Shown here piece after piece: positions 43,841 to 54,004 of a stretch of DNA of 64,000 nt. Position 1 is the stretch's first letter. Every line of letters starts with the position of its first letter. The position numbers and the translations under genes were made by a program. The notes under the pieces are model-generated. The model ran no database searches and was not told the DNA's origin. It was given only the letters and a program-made list of their open reading frames with translations. Source of the stretch: CAXBID01 sp963815305 (GTDB taxonomy: Bacteria; Bacteroidota; Bacteroidia; Flavobacteriales; Flavobacteriaceae); contig CAWFFW010000001.1 in the NCBI GenBank assembly GCA_963815305.1, positions 2,170,001 through 2,234,000 on the forward strand, written 5' to 3'.

Positions 43841-46054
43841 TTAATTTTTTATTAACTTTTTCAAAGTTTCGCCTTTTATTGAAATTATTCTAATAAAGTA
43901 AATGCCAGAAAGTAAGTTAGCAACATGTATTTCCTTTTCAAATTGATTGTGATTAAGACTTATGTTATTAAGCAATCTCCCATTTATATCGTAAAAATTG
44001 ATCGATTTTATGGCATCTTCACTAACTACATATAAATAATCATGTATGGGATTAGGATAACATACAATAACAGAGTCATTGTCTAAATTATTTACAGATA
44101 GCGTTTCTGCAACATTGGTTGATGCCGTATTTGTAATAATCGGTGCATTAAAATCGAAGTATATTTCTGCATTGTTACTAAAAGTATCTCCTAATTCTAA
44201 GGTTGATAATGTTTTAATTTTAAAACTAATATAACCATCGTTGTTACCATCATCAAAAGGCAGATTAATATTTTCAAATACAAATTCTACTTTGTTCGTT
44301 TCAGAAATACGTGTTACAAATGAATGACTTGCTTTAAGGGGCATTAAACTACTAACATTAAACTTGTCCGTATCTATAAAATCTGTAACTACAATATTAA
44401 CCGCATTGGCTGTACCAAGGTTTTCGAACCTAATCATATAATGCACAAAATCTCCAACTTTATCCGGGCTAATAATTTCACCTTCTAAACAGGTCTTATC
44501 ATTAGGATCAAAAGAATTTATGACCACTTGGCGAAGCTTAAACACATTATCAGGCTCCGTTTCATCCAATTCAATAGGATTTATCGTTGCGGTGAAATTT
44601 AACACATCACCTTCATTAAGAGGATATTCAGTATCTGTTGGCGTATTCATTTCTAGTGTGTAATAAATACTCCGTGACTCAAAAGGCTGAAGATTTACAT
44701 AATCCCAACCCAATTTACCAACTATTTGATTATTTTCTGTTGGAATTGCCGTTACAAAATCCATAAGGTTATCATCAAAAGAAAGCTCTATATCCCCAGA
44801 TAAAATCGTATTTCCTTTATTTCTATATATTATTTCGTAATCGGTATTGAAACCTGAAGTTGCAAATTCTAAAGGAAGAATTATAATTTCTAAATCATTA
44901 TAAACACCTTTAGGTGTTACACAAAAATCTTGAATAAAAGGACTAGTTTCAGTTGGGAAATCTATAAAAGCCTCAGTAGGGCTCACCTCGAAATAGGCTG
45001 GATTCTCTAGTATGGGAGTCATTGTATAGGATCCTGACTGTAAATCAATAGTATAACTACCCGAGCTGTTTCCTATATTATTACCAGTTTCAGAACCGTT
45101 ACTAATTTCAAAATTCATAAATGGAAAGAAGGCGTCATTTTCATCACATCCATTAGTACCTAAATCCAATCTATTTTCGCCTTTTACAGTATAAAAATCT
45201 CCTCCAGGCGTGAATGAGCAATAAGAGTTTAAAACGCAATCTGAATAATTATTAGCATCTAGCTCATTCTGAATAAAATCGAACTCAGCTTCATCTGCAC
45301 ATATATATTTGAGATTATCTATTTGTGCTATTTTTAATTGGTTTAAAATACTACCATTTTTCAAAAATAATGTCTCTAAATCAGGATTGGCATGACAAAA
45401 TAACCAACTCATTTTTGGGTTGTTGCTAATATCAAGCGTTGTTAATTCATTAAATTCCACATACAAGTTTTTAAGCTCTGGGTTAGCATCTACGCTTAAG
45501 GTTAATAAATTATTTTTACTGCAACTTAAAAATTCTAACAAAGAATTATTAGAAACATTTAAATCAGTTAACTGATTGTTATAACAGTTTAAAATTTTCA
45601 GATTGATCAATTCGCTTACATCTAAAGCGCCAAATTGATTAGATCCACATTTAAAGTTTTCAAGTTTGTTATTATTGATCAAATTAATTGAGGTTAAATT
45701 ATTTCTCTCAAAATTTAAAACTCTAAGCTTGGTGAGTTTGCTAACGTCGAGAGAGGATATATCATTATTATCACAATATAATTGCTCTACGTTTACAAAA
45801 CTTTCAATACCGACCATTGAAGCTATAGATCTGCTATTTAATCTTATACTTAAAACAGCCTCAGCTTCACTTACTTGTATTTCTCCGTCATTGTTGAGAT
45901 CAACGTCCCCATCAGGGAATACTCCATCTATAAAGCTAGCGCAGTCACTATTAATTAAGACGTTTTTAAAATTAGCATCAGGAATATTTATATTTTGTGA
46001 TTGAGCAGAATACAAGCACAAGAGTATAGAAGTTATAAAGTAAATCTTATTCAT
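43841..46054 (-). CDS. T9SS-secreted leucine-rich-repeat protein with DUF7619-like domain
   Basis: 737 residues from MNKIYFITSILLCLYSAQSQ. Signal peptide; then NINIPDANFKNVLI, an EF-hand-like DLNNDGEIQVSEA segment; leucine-rich repeats about 60-270 (LRVLNFERNNLTSINL, LKILNCYNNQLTDLNVS and others); a beta-rich middle; a DUF7619-like region (FDPNDKTCLEGEIISPD, SNNAEIYFDFNAPI); and a T9SS type A sorting domain (CYPNPIHDYLYV to the end). An extracellular or surface protein that probably binds macromolecules; no enzyme motif seen. Confidence 0.87.
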   Translation of the reverse strand: MNKIYFITSILLCLYSAQSQNINIPDANFKNVLINSDCASFIDGVFPDGDVDLNNDGEIQVSEAEAVLSIRLNSRSIASMVGIESFVNVEQLYCDNNDISSLDVSKLTKLRVLNFERNNLTSINLINNNKLENFKCGSNQFGALDVSELINLKILNCYNNQLTDLNVSNNSLLEFLSCSKNNLLTLSVDANPELKNLYVEFNELTTLDISNNPKMSWLFCHANPDLETLFLKNGSILNQLKIAQIDNLKYICADEAEFDFIQNELDANNYSDCVLNSYCSFTPGGDFYTVKGENRLDLGTNGCDENDAFFPFMNFEISNGSETGNNIGNSSGSYTIDLQSGSYTMTPILENPAYFEVSPTEAFIDFPTETSPFIQDFCVTPKGVYNDLEIIILPLEFATSGFNTDYEIIYRNKGNTILSGDIELSFDDNLMDFVTAIPTENNQIVGKLGWDYVNLQPFESRSIYYTLEMNTPTDTEYPLNEGDVLNFTATINPIELDETEPDNVFKLRQVVINSFDPNDKTCLEGEIISPDKVGDFVHYMIRFENLGTANAVNIVVTDFIDTDKFNVSSLMPLKASHSFVTRISETNKVEFVFENINLPFDDGNNDGYISFKIKTLSTLELGDTFSNNAEIYFDFNAPIITNTASTNVAETLSVNNLDNDSVIVCYPNPIHDYLYVVSEDAIKSINFYDINGRLLNNISLNHNQFEKEIHVANLLSGIYFIRIISIKGETLKKLIKN

Positions 46055-46072
46055 ATTATTAATTTGGGGAAG

Positions 46073-46080
46073 CAAACATA
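46073..46080 (-). promoter_or_regulatory. -7 box of the LRR protein gene
   Basis: TATGTTTG on the minus strand, 18 nt before the ATG. Confidence 0.5.
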
Positions 46081-46203
46081 GCGATTTTTTTATTTATGTT
46101 TCTATCGATTCTCATTTTGTGTCAGTTTGTCATATTCTAAGTCTTGGCATTTTTGTTGTCTATTACTGAATCATAATAATAAATCGAATTAAACTTATAT
46201 ATC

Positions 46204-48114
46204 ATGACAAAAGGAAATATTAATGTATCGGTAGAGAACATCTTTCCGCTTATTAAAAAATTCTTATATAGCGACCACGAAATATTTTTACGTGAGTTAA
46301 TTAGTAACGCAACTGATGCTACTTTAAAATTAAAACATCTAACAAACGTTGGCGATGCTAAGGTGGAATATGGCAACCCACAAATAGAAGTAAAAATTGA
46401 TAAAGAAAATAAAAAACTTCACATCATAGATCAAGGTTTGGGTATGACGACTGAAGAAGTTGAAAAATACATCAATCAAGTGGCTTTTTCTGGAGCAGAA
46501 GAGTTTTTAGATAAATATAAAGATTCTGCTAAAGATTCAGGAATTATTGGTCACTTCGGACTTGGGTTTTACTCTGCATTTATGGTTGCTGAAAAAGTAG
46601 AAATCATCACCAAATCTTATAAAGATGAACCTGCTGCACATTGGAGTTGTGATGGCTCACCAGAATTTATTTTGGAGCCTTCTGACAAAACAGAAAGAGG
46701 CACAGAGATTATACTTCATATAGCTGAGGATTCAACTGAATTTTTAGAAGAATCTAGAATTCGTGAGCTATTAAATAAGTACAATAAGTTTATGCCTATT
46801 CCCATTAAATTTGGATCTAAAGAAATAAACGATCCTGATTTTACGCCTAAAAAAACCAAGGATAAAGACGGTAAAGAAACTACTGAACCACACAAGAAAA
46901 TTAAAGTTGACGATATTATCAACAATCCAAATCCAGCTTGGACAAAGCAGCCAGCAGATTTAAAAGATGAAGATTATACTAAATTTTACAGAGAATTGTA
47001 CCCGATGCAGTTTGAGGAACCTTTATTTAATATTCATTTAAATGTTGATTATCCTTTTAACCTAACCGGTATTTTATACTTCCCTAAAATGTCTAACGAC
47101 ATGCAAATACAGAAGGATAAAATTCAATTATATCAAAATCAGGTTTTTGTAACTGATAATGTTGAAGGTATTGTTCCTGAATTTTTAACGATGCTTCGTG
47201 GTGTTATTGATTCACCAGACATTCCGCTAAACGTATCTCGTTCGTATTTACAAGCTGATGGTGCGGTTAAAAAGATTTCATCATACATTACAAGAAAAGT
47301 TGCCGATAAATTAAAATCGTTATTCAATAATAACCGTGAAGATTTTGAAGCCAAATGGAATGATATTAAAATTGTTATTGAATACGGTATGCTTTCTGAA
47401 GAAAAATTCTTCGAAAAAGCTGACGCTTTTGCTCTATACCCAACCGTTGATGGCAAATACTACACTTACGAGGAGTTATTCAATAAAATTAAAGCAAATC
47501 AAACCGATAAGGATGACAAATTAGTTGTTCTTTACACTTCTGATAAAGATGCACAACATAGCTATATTGAATCTGCAAAATCAAAAGGCTACGAGGTTTT
47601 ATTATTAGATTCGCCTATCGTTTCTCATTTAATTCAAAAATTAGAAAGCACAAAGGAAAATGTAACGTTTGCTCGTGTTGACGGCGACCATATTAATAAT
47701 TTAATTAAGAAGGATGAAACTACCATTTCTAAGTTAGATGAAGATCAAAAGAAAGCCTTAGATGATTTATTAAAAGAAGTTATTCCTTCAGAAAAATTCA
47801 TGGTACAATTAGAAGCTATGGATAGCACTGAATCACCATTTACTATAACACAACCAGAATTTATGCGACGCATGAAAGAAATGCAGCAAACTGGCGGTGG
47901 TGGTATGTTTGGTATGGGAGGCATGCCAGAAATGTACAATTTAATTGTAAATACTAACTCTGAATTGGTTGGTGAAATTCTTGAAACTAAAACTAAAAAG
48001 AAACAAGAGCGTTTAATTACTCAGAGTTTAGATTTAGCAAGACTTTCTCAGGGTTTATTGAAAGGTGAGGAATTAACAAACTTTATCAAACGCAGTTATG
48101 AGATGATAAAATAG
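46204..48114 (+). CDS. htpG: Molecular chaperone HtpG (Hsp90)
   Basis: 636 residues. N-terminal GHKL ATPase: FLRELISNATDATLKL, IDQGLGMT, GHFGLGFYSAFMV and GTEIILHI. A charged linker rich in Lys and Asp (TPKKTKDKDGKETTEP) precedes the middle domain. The C-terminal dimerisation region includes a Gly/Met-rich QQTGGGGMFGMGGMPEMYN stretch. ATP-dependent folding of client proteins. Monocistronic with its own terminator. Confidence 0.96.
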   Translation: MTKGNINVSVENIFPLIKKFLYSDHEIFLRELISNATDATLKLKHLTNVGDAKVEYGNPQIEVKIDKENKKLHIIDQGLGMTTEEVEKYINQVAFSGAEEFLDKYKDSAKDSGIIGHFGLGFYSAFMVAEKVEIITKSYKDEPAAHWSCDGSPEFILEPSDKTERGTEIILHIAEDSTEFLEESRIRELLNKYNKFMPIPIKFGSKEINDPDFTPKKTKDKDGKETTEPHKKIKVDDIINNPNPAWTKQPADLKDEDYTKFYRELYPMQFEEPLFNIHLNVDYPFNLTGILYFPKMSNDMQIQKDKIQLYQNQVFVTDNVEGIVPEFLTMLRGVIDSPDIPLNVSRSYLQADGAVKKISSYITRKVADKLKSLFNNNREDFEAKWNDIKIVIEYGMLSEEKFFEKADAFALYPTVDGKYYTYEELFNKIKANQTDKDDKLVVLYTSDKDAQHSYIESAKSKGYEVLLLDSPIVSHLIQKLESTKENVTFARVDGDHINNLIKKDETTISKLDEDQKKALDDLLKEVIPSEKFMVQLEAMDSTESPFTITQPEFMRRMKEMQQTGGGGMFGMGGMPEMYNLIVNTNSELVGEILETKTKKKQERLITQSLDLARLSQGLLKGEELTNFIKRSYEMIK

Positions 48115-48151
48115 TTGACACGCTGAAGTGTTTCAGCATCCTATATATATT

Positions 48152-48180
48152 AAAACCACCTTTAAATAAAGGTGGTTTTT
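48152..48180 (+). terminator. Terminator of htpG
   Basis: 12-bp stem AAAACCACCTTT / AAAGGTGGTTTT with a 4-nt loop and T-run. Confidence 0.9.
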
Positions 48181-48195
48181 GTTTTAATTAAAAAC

Positions 48196-48912
48196 TTAAC
48201 AAATATCTTTAGCAGCTTCATCATCTAAAAACCAAATTAATTCTCCCGATGTTGGATTTACTAATGTGGCTGGATAACTTTTATAATCGCCTATTTCTTT
48301 TATTATTTCTTTTGTTTTTTCGGCTTTGGATGAACCTGTAACTAAAAAAGAAACCACATCTGCATTATTGATAATAGCACCTGTTATGGTTACTCTTTTT
48401 TGACCAGAATATGGATGGGTGGCAACTTCACAAGACGCTTTAGAATCCCAAAGTTTAATCTCATGAGGAAAGATTGATGCGGTATGGCCATCATCGCCCA
48501 TACCCAAAATAACTAAATCGAACTTGGGAACACCTTTTTTTATCGGTAATTTTTCATCTAAAATGTTACCGTACCGTTTGGCTTCTTCTTTCGGATTGTT
48601 TTCTCCAAAAATTCTAAAAATGTTTTCTTTAGGTATAGATATTTTAGAAAGCAAATACTCTAACGTCATTTTATAATTGCTTTCAGAATCTGTTGGGGGA
48701 ACACAGCGTTCATCTCCCCAATAGAAAAAAATTTTAGACCAATCTATATCTTCCGCAAAATGTGTTGCTAAATAATCAAAAACAATTTTTGGTGTACTTC
48801 CTCCAGAAAGTGCCACATGAAAAGTTTCTTTAGTGGTTACTAATTCTTTAAAAAAAAGAGAGAAACTTTCAGCAACTAGTTGCTTTGTTTGGTATATTTT
48901 TATTTCTGCCAT
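48196..48912 (-). CDS. pgl: 6-phosphogluconolactonase
   Basis: 238 residues of the DevB/SOL family: ALSGGSTPKIVFDYLA, FYWGDERCVPPTDSESNYKM, LVILGMGDDGHTASIFPHE and VTITGAIINNADVV. Hydrolyses 6-phosphogluconolactone, the second step of the oxidative pentose phosphate pathway. Follows zwf by 7 nt, so cotranscribed. Confidence 0.96.
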   Translation of the reverse strand: MAEIKIYQTKQLVAESFSLFFKELVTTKETFHVALSGGSTPKIVFDYLATHFAEDIDWSKIFFYWGDERCVPPTDSESNYKMTLEYLLSKISIPKENIFRIFGENNPKEEAKRYGNILDEKLPIKKGVPKFDLVILGMGDDGHTASIFPHEIKLWDSKASCEVATHPYSGQKRVTITGAIINNADVVSFLVTGSSKAEKTKEIIKEIGDYKSYPATLVNPTSGELIWFLDDEAAKDIC

Positions 48913-48919
48913 AGTGTTA

Positions 48920-50455
48920 TTAACAAATTACACAAAAACCAGTATCATCTACTAACTGCTCGCCAGGGTTTCGCCAGATATGATCACCTTCAAATAAATC
49001 ATTAGCATTTTCAGGCCCCCAAACACCCGCAGAATAACCATATGTATTTACGTCTTTCCCGTTTTCCCAATAATTCAAAATAGGGTCAACAAACGCCCAA
49101 GCAGCCTCAACTTCATCTGCTCTAGCATATAATGTTGCATCACCTTCCATAGCATCTAATAACAATCGCTCGTACGCTTCCATAATATTATCGGAATCTG
49201 ATAAACTAGAATAGTAAAAATCTAAATTAGCACGATCTACTTTAAATCCTTGCCCAGGTACTTTAACTCCAAATTTTATTAAAATACCTTCATCTGGTTG
49301 AATCCTAATTATTAACTTATTTTCTTTATTATTAATATTCCGTTCTTTAAAAACTTGATGATGCGGTGATTTAAAATGAATGACTACTTCAGTAACCTTA
49401 GTTGGCATGCGTTTAGCTGTACGCACATAAAATGGAATATCTTTCCAGCGCCAATTATCAACATAAAACTTTATAGCAGCGTAGGTTTCTGTTTTAGAAT
49501 CAGGATTAACACCTTCCTCTTCTCTATACCCTTTAACTATTTTACCATCTATTTTTGAAGCCACATATTGCCCTTTTATAGTGTGATTAAAAAGTGTTTC
49601 ATCGTCATTCATGATGCGAAGTGACTTTAGAGCTTTTACTTTTTCGTTTCTTATTTCTTGTGCAGATGAATTTATGGGTGGTTCCATAACAATTAAAGAT
49701 ACAATTTGCAATAAATGACTTTGAAACATATCTCTTAAAGCACCAGACTTATCGTAATAACCACCTCTTTTTCCAACACCTACTGTTTCGGCATTGGTTA
49801 TTTCAATATGATTTATGTAATTTCTATTCCAGAGAGGTTCAAAAATGGTATTTGCAAAACGCGTTACTAATAAGTTTTGAACCGTTTCTTTACCCAAATA
49901 ATGGTCTATTCTATATATTTGACTTTCATCAAAATAGTGCTGTAACCCCGTGTTTAGTGCTTTCGCTGTTTTAAGGCTGTAACCAAATGGTTTTTCAACA
50001 ATAATACGTTTCCATCCATTATCTTCTTGTGTTAGACCTTCTTTATGTAAGTTTTTAGCGATAGTTTCATACAAACTAGGAGGCGTAGATAAATAAAAAA
50101 TATAATTACTATTAGTATTGTATTTTGTGTTTAAATCTGAGATTCGCTTGCTCAAACGCCCATAATCGGTATCATAATCATCTCCTAAATCTTCATAAAA
50201 AAGTTTATCAGAAAAAGCATTAACAAAATCTTTATCATCCTCTGCAATACTATCCACTAAATGAGAGCTTTCTTGTACTACTTTTTTTCTAAAATCATCA
50301 TCTGTAATAGTACTTCTACTAGCCCCTAAAACCACAAAATTTTCTGGTAGATATTTTTCTTTATATAAATTATAAATTGCAGGAATTAATTTTCTGGCTG
50401 TTAAATCTCCAGAAGCTCCAAAAATGATAAGCATTTGGTTCGAAATTTTATTCAT
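48920..50455 (-). CDS. zwf: Glucose-6-phosphate 1-dehydrogenase
   Basis: 511 residues. NADP-binding motif IIFGASGDLTARKLIP; active-site RIDHYLGKETVQNL with catalytic His; substrate-binding IIVEKPFGYSLKTAK and later FYVRTAKRMP. First step of the oxidative pentose phosphate pathway, supplying NADPH. Divergent from gnd; heads the zwf-pgl operon. Confidence 0.97.
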   Translation of the reverse strand: MNKISNQMLIIFGASGDLTARKLIPAIYNLYKEKYLPENFVVLGASRSTITDDDFRKKVVQESSHLVDSIAEDDKDFVNAFSDKLFYEDLGDDYDTDYGRLSKRISDLNTKYNTNSNYIFYLSTPPSLYETIAKNLHKEGLTQEDNGWKRIIVEKPFGYSLKTAKALNTGLQHYFDESQIYRIDHYLGKETVQNLLVTRFANTIFEPLWNRNYINHIEITNAETVGVGKRGGYYDKSGALRDMFQSHLLQIVSLIVMEPPINSSAQEIRNEKVKALKSLRIMNDDETLFNHTIKGQYVASKIDGKIVKGYREEEGVNPDSKTETYAAIKFYVDNWRWKDIPFYVRTAKRMPTKVTEVVIHFKSPHHQVFKERNINNKENKLIIRIQPDEGILIKFGVKVPGQGFKVDRANLDFYYSSLSDSDNIMEAYERLLLDAMEGDATLYARADEVEAAWAFVDPILNYWENGKDVNTYGYSAGVWGPENANDLFEGDHIWRNPGEQLVDDTGFCVIC

Positions 50456-50603
50456 AAAGTGAATTTAATTTTAGTTATTTTATTGCAAATTAAAGTAATT
50501 TAAGTACTATATTTCGGTTAAATTAAGGATAATTTATATTAAATTATAACGCAGTAGTACGATTATAAAAATAATATATCATAACAATATAATAAAAACA
50601 AAC

Positions 50604-52016
50604 ATGAAGCATAAAGATTATAATTTTGGATTAGTTGGACTAGGTGTTATGGGACGCAATTTTATTTTAAATGTTGCCGATAATAAATATAAAGCATTTG
50701 GATATGATTTGGATCAAGAAAAGGTAGACGCTTTAAAAAACGAGGGCAATAATTTAGAATTTGTAAACGCCACAACCTCTATGGAGACCTTTGTAGAAGC
50801 TTTGGCAATACCTAGAAAAATTATGCTTTTGGTTCCAGCAGGTAAAATAGTTGATAATGTTATTGAAAATTTATTACCCTTTTTAACCCAAGGTGATATT
50901 ATTATAGATGGTGGTAATTCTTTTTTTACAGATACTGATCGCAGAGAAGCTTATTTAATAGAAAAGGGTATCTACTTTTTTGGCTCTGGTGTATCTGGAG
51001 GAGCAAAAGGTGCTCGCAAAGGACCTAGTATTATGCCTGGTGGAAACAAAGAAGCCTATCAACATGTAAAACCTATTTTTGAGGCTGTTTCAGCTAAATT
51101 TAATGGCGAACCGTGTGTTGCTTATTTAGGACCTAAGTCTGCTGGAAATTACGTGAAAATGGTGCACAATGGTATTGAATATGGGTTGATGCAACTTATC
51201 TCTGAAACATACCACCTTTTACAAAAATCTTGTAACTTATCTAACGATGAGCTACACCAAGTTTTTGATAGTTGGAATAAAGGCAGATTACAATCGTTTT
51301 TAGTAGAAATAACTGCTGAAATATTCATTCAAAATGATGATAAAGGAACGGGGCGTTTAGTAGATAAAATTCTAGATAAAGCAAAACAGAAAGGCACCGG
51401 TAAATGGACTTCACAAAATGCTATGGATTTGGGTATTCCTGTACCATCTATTGATATTGCTGTAAGTATGAGAGAAATATCGGCTTTAAAAGATGAGCGT
51501 ATTGAGGCTGATAAATTATATGAAAGACCTAAAGTAGAAAAAACAGATAAAAAAGAACTTATTGCCAATGCGGAAGAAGCATTATATTTCGCCTTTATTA
51601 ATACTTATGCGCAAGGTTTACATCAATTGGCAGATGCTTCAAAAGAATATAAATATGCATTGGACTTATCTGTTATTGCTAAAATTTGGCGTGCTGGTTG
51701 TATTATTAGAGCTGCATTGTTGGAAGATATTTCACAAGCTTACAGTAAAGACAAAAACTTAGCCAACTTATTATTAGCACCAACATTTGTTTCTAAAGTT
51801 CAAAAAGCATTACCAGCCACTCGTAAAATTGTGGCTTATGCTGCAAAAAATGGAATTCCGCTACCTGGATTGTCAAACTCTTTAACGTATTTTGATGCTT
51901 ATACTTCAAGTCATTTACCTCTTAACTTAATTCAAGCACAACGTGATCATTTTGGATCGCATACTTACGAACGTAACGATATGGAAGGTGTTTTTCATAC
52001 CGAATGGGGTGAATAA
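50604..52016 (+). CDS. gnd: 6-phosphogluconate dehydrogenase, decarboxylating
   Basis: 470 residues: GLVGLGVMGRNFILNVADN (NADP-binding), FGSGVSGGAKGARKGPSIMP (signature), LGPKSAGNYVKMVHNGIEYG with active-site Lys and Asn, and C-terminal QRDHFGSHTYERND. Makes ribulose 5-phosphate and NADPH from 6-phosphogluconate. Divergent from zwf, so the three oxidative-branch genes lie together. Confidence 0.97.
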   Translation: MKHKDYNFGLVGLGVMGRNFILNVADNKYKAFGYDLDQEKVDALKNEGNNLEFVNATTSMETFVEALAIPRKIMLLVPAGKIVDNVIENLLPFLTQGDIIIDGGNSFFTDTDRREAYLIEKGIYFFGSGVSGGAKGARKGPSIMPGGNKEAYQHVKPIFEAVSAKFNGEPCVAYLGPKSAGNYVKMVHNGIEYGLMQLISETYHLLQKSCNLSNDELHQVFDSWNKGRLQSFLVEITAEIFIQNDDKGTGRLVDKILDKAKQKGTGKWTSQNAMDLGIPVPSIDIAVSMREISALKDERIEADKLYERPKVEKTDKKELIANAEEALYFAFINTYAQGLHQLADASKEYKYALDLSVIAKIWRAGCIIRAALLEDISQAYSKDKNLANLLLAPTFVSKVQKALPATRKIVAYAAKNGIPLPGLSNSLTYFDAYTSSHLPLNLIQAQRDHFGSHTYERNDMEGVFHTEWGE

Positions 52017-52050
52017 ATTTAATGTATTTAGCCATTTTAAAAACTAATTT

Positions 52051-52686
52051 TTGAAAATAATTTATACCAATATAGCTAAACCAACAACCTTTATATGGAA
52101 TGGGAAAGAAGAAACAACCGGCATTTATAAAATACCTACTGAAGGCCCCATTTATTTAGGTAAAAGTAATGTAAAAGGTGATGAAGTAACTGATAGAAAA
52201 CATCATGGTGGAGAATTTAAAGCGTGCTATTTGTTTTCTAAAAAGCATTATGAGTATTGGAAAAATTTATATCCCAATTTAGATTGGAATTGGGGAATGT
52301 TTGGAGAAAACTTAACGGTTGAAGGCTTAGACGAAACGAAAATTTCTATTGGAGACATCTATAAGGTTGGTAGTGCTTTGATACAAATTACCCAACCTAG
52401 AGAACCTTGTTATAAATTAGGTGTGAGATTCGGAAACCAAAAAATAATCAAACAATTTATTGAGCATGGTTTTCCAGGAACTTATGTTCGTATTTTGAAA
52501 GAAGGGATAGTTAAGAGCGGTGATAACTTTGAATTAGTAAAAAAAGCAGAAAAAAGTATGACTACAGCACAATTTTATAATTTACTCTATTCAAAAGAAA
52601 AAGATGTCAGTTTAATTCGATTAATTTTAAAAAACGATGCTTTACCTAAAAGTAAAAGAAATAAACTAAAAGCTAATATGAAGTAA
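52051..52686 (+). CDS. MOSC domain protein, YiiM-like
   Basis: 211 residues with a TTG start (MKIIYTNIAKP). A MOSC beta-barrel (about 20-150) with DRKHHGGEFKACYLFS, MFGENLTVEGLDE and the conserved Cys in TQPREPCYKLGVRFG, then a helical 3-alpha tail (TAQFYNLLYSKEKD). YiiM reduces N-hydroxylated compounds using molybdenum cofactor; a similar role is possible. Follows gnd by 34 nt. Confidence 0.85.
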   Translation: MKIIYTNIAKPTTFIWNGKEETTGIYKIPTEGPIYLGKSNVKGDEVTDRKHHGGEFKACYLFSKKHYEYWKNLYPNLDWNWGMFGENLTVEGLDETKISIGDIYKVGSALIQITQPREPCYKLGVRFGNQKIIKQFIEHGFPGTYVRILKEGIVKSGDNFELVKKAEKSMTTAQFYNLLYSKEKDVSLIRLILKNDALPKSKRNKLKANMK

Positions 52687-52725
52687 CTATCTGGTTTATT
52701 ATATCTTTACCTCAAATTATTAAAA

Positions 52726-53967
52726 ATGTCATTCAAAGACTTAAAACTTAACAAACCCCTTTTAAGAGCAATTGCTGATGCTGGATACGATAATCCGACT
52801 TTGGTTCAAGAAAAAACCATACCGCTTGTATTATCTAAAACAGATTGTATCGTTTCGGCTCAAACTGGAACTGGCAAAACCGCTGCTTTTGCACTTCCTA
52901 TTTTAAAATTGTTGTTTGATAAGCAAGACGCACCAAAAAAAGGAAAAACTACAAAAGCCTTAATTATAAGTCCAACAAGAGAATTAGCAATTCAAATTGC
53001 TAAAAATTTTGATAATTATTCCACATATACCAATTTAAGAACAACCGTTATTTTTGGTGGCACATCTATTGAACCACAAAAAGATATTTTAAAAAAAGGG
53101 ATAGATATTTTAATTTCAACACCTGGAAGATTACTAGACTTACACAAACAAGATTTTATTAATTTAGACTATGTAGAAATATTAGTTTTAGATGAAGCCG
53201 ATTTGATGTTAGATATGGGCTTTATTGATGACGTCAAGAAAATTGAACGCTTATGTCCAGAAAAAAAACAAACACTTCTTTTTTCTGCAACAATTCCCTA
53301 CAAAGTTGAACAACTAGCCCAAACTATTTTAAATAATCCTGAACGTATTGAAGTATCTCCCAATTCATCAACTTCAAAAAACGTAAACCAATTATTGTAT
53401 TACGTTCCCAAAAAAAATAAAATTGAACTGTGTTTACATTTACTTAGAAATACTATAAAAGGCAATATCATTATTTTTAGGCGCACAAAATTTGGAGTTG
53501 ATAAACTTGAAAACGCATTATCTAAAAATGGCTATAATGTGGACAGTATACACGGTGATAAAAGTCAAACTGATAGACAAAATGCACTTAGTAAATTTAA
53601 AAATGGTGACGTAAAAATTTTAATTGCAACTGATGTTGCTGCACGTGGTATTGATATTAGTAATTTAGATGCTGTTGTTAATTTTGATTTGCCTAATGTG
53701 CCTGAAACCTATGTACATAGAATTGGTAGAACGGCCAGAGCTGGCATGTCGGGTATGGCATACTCGTTTTGTTCTGCTGATGAAAAAGCTTATGTAACCT
53801 TAATTCAGCAACTCATCCAATTACAGATTGACATTATTGAAGATCATCCATATCCTTTAGATCCAAAAGCAAAACCTATTGTTCACAAAGCCAAAAAAAC
53901 GGGTAGTAAACACCGGAAAGGACGTAAAAGTGAAGCTTCTAAAAAGAAAAAGAAACGTTGGTATTAA
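52726..53967 (+). CDS. DEAD-box RNA helicase, RhlE-like
   Basis: 413 residues. Motifs: Q-motif GYDNPTLVQEKTIP, Walker A AQTGTGKTAAF, Ia PTRELAIQIA, DEAD as VLDEADLML, SAT as LFSATIPY, then VDSIHGDKSQTDRQNAL, ATDVAARGIDISNLDAV and HRIGRTARAG. A basic tail (HRKGRKSEASKKKKKRWY) probably binds RNA. Likely ribosome assembly or RNA turnover. Confidence 0.94.
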   Translation: MSFKDLKLNKPLLRAIADAGYDNPTLVQEKTIPLVLSKTDCIVSAQTGTGKTAAFALPILKLLFDKQDAPKKGKTTKALIISPTRELAIQIAKNFDNYSTYTNLRTTVIFGGTSIEPQKDILKKGIDILISTPGRLLDLHKQDFINLDYVEILVLDEADLMLDMGFIDDVKKIERLCPEKKQTLLFSATIPYKVEQLAQTILNNPERIEVSPNSSTSKNVNQLLYYVPKKNKIELCLHLLRNTIKGNIIIFRRTKFGVDKLENALSKNGYNVDSIHGDKSQTDRQNALSKFKNGDVKILIATDVAARGIDISNLDAVVNFDLPNVPETYVHRIGRTARAGMSGMAYSFCSADEKAYVTLIQQLIQLQIDIIEDHPYPLDPKAKPIVHKAKKTGSKHRKGRKSEASKKKKKRWY

Positions 53968-54004
53968 AAGCCTTAGATACCTTCATAATTTGGGAGAAAT
54001 CTTT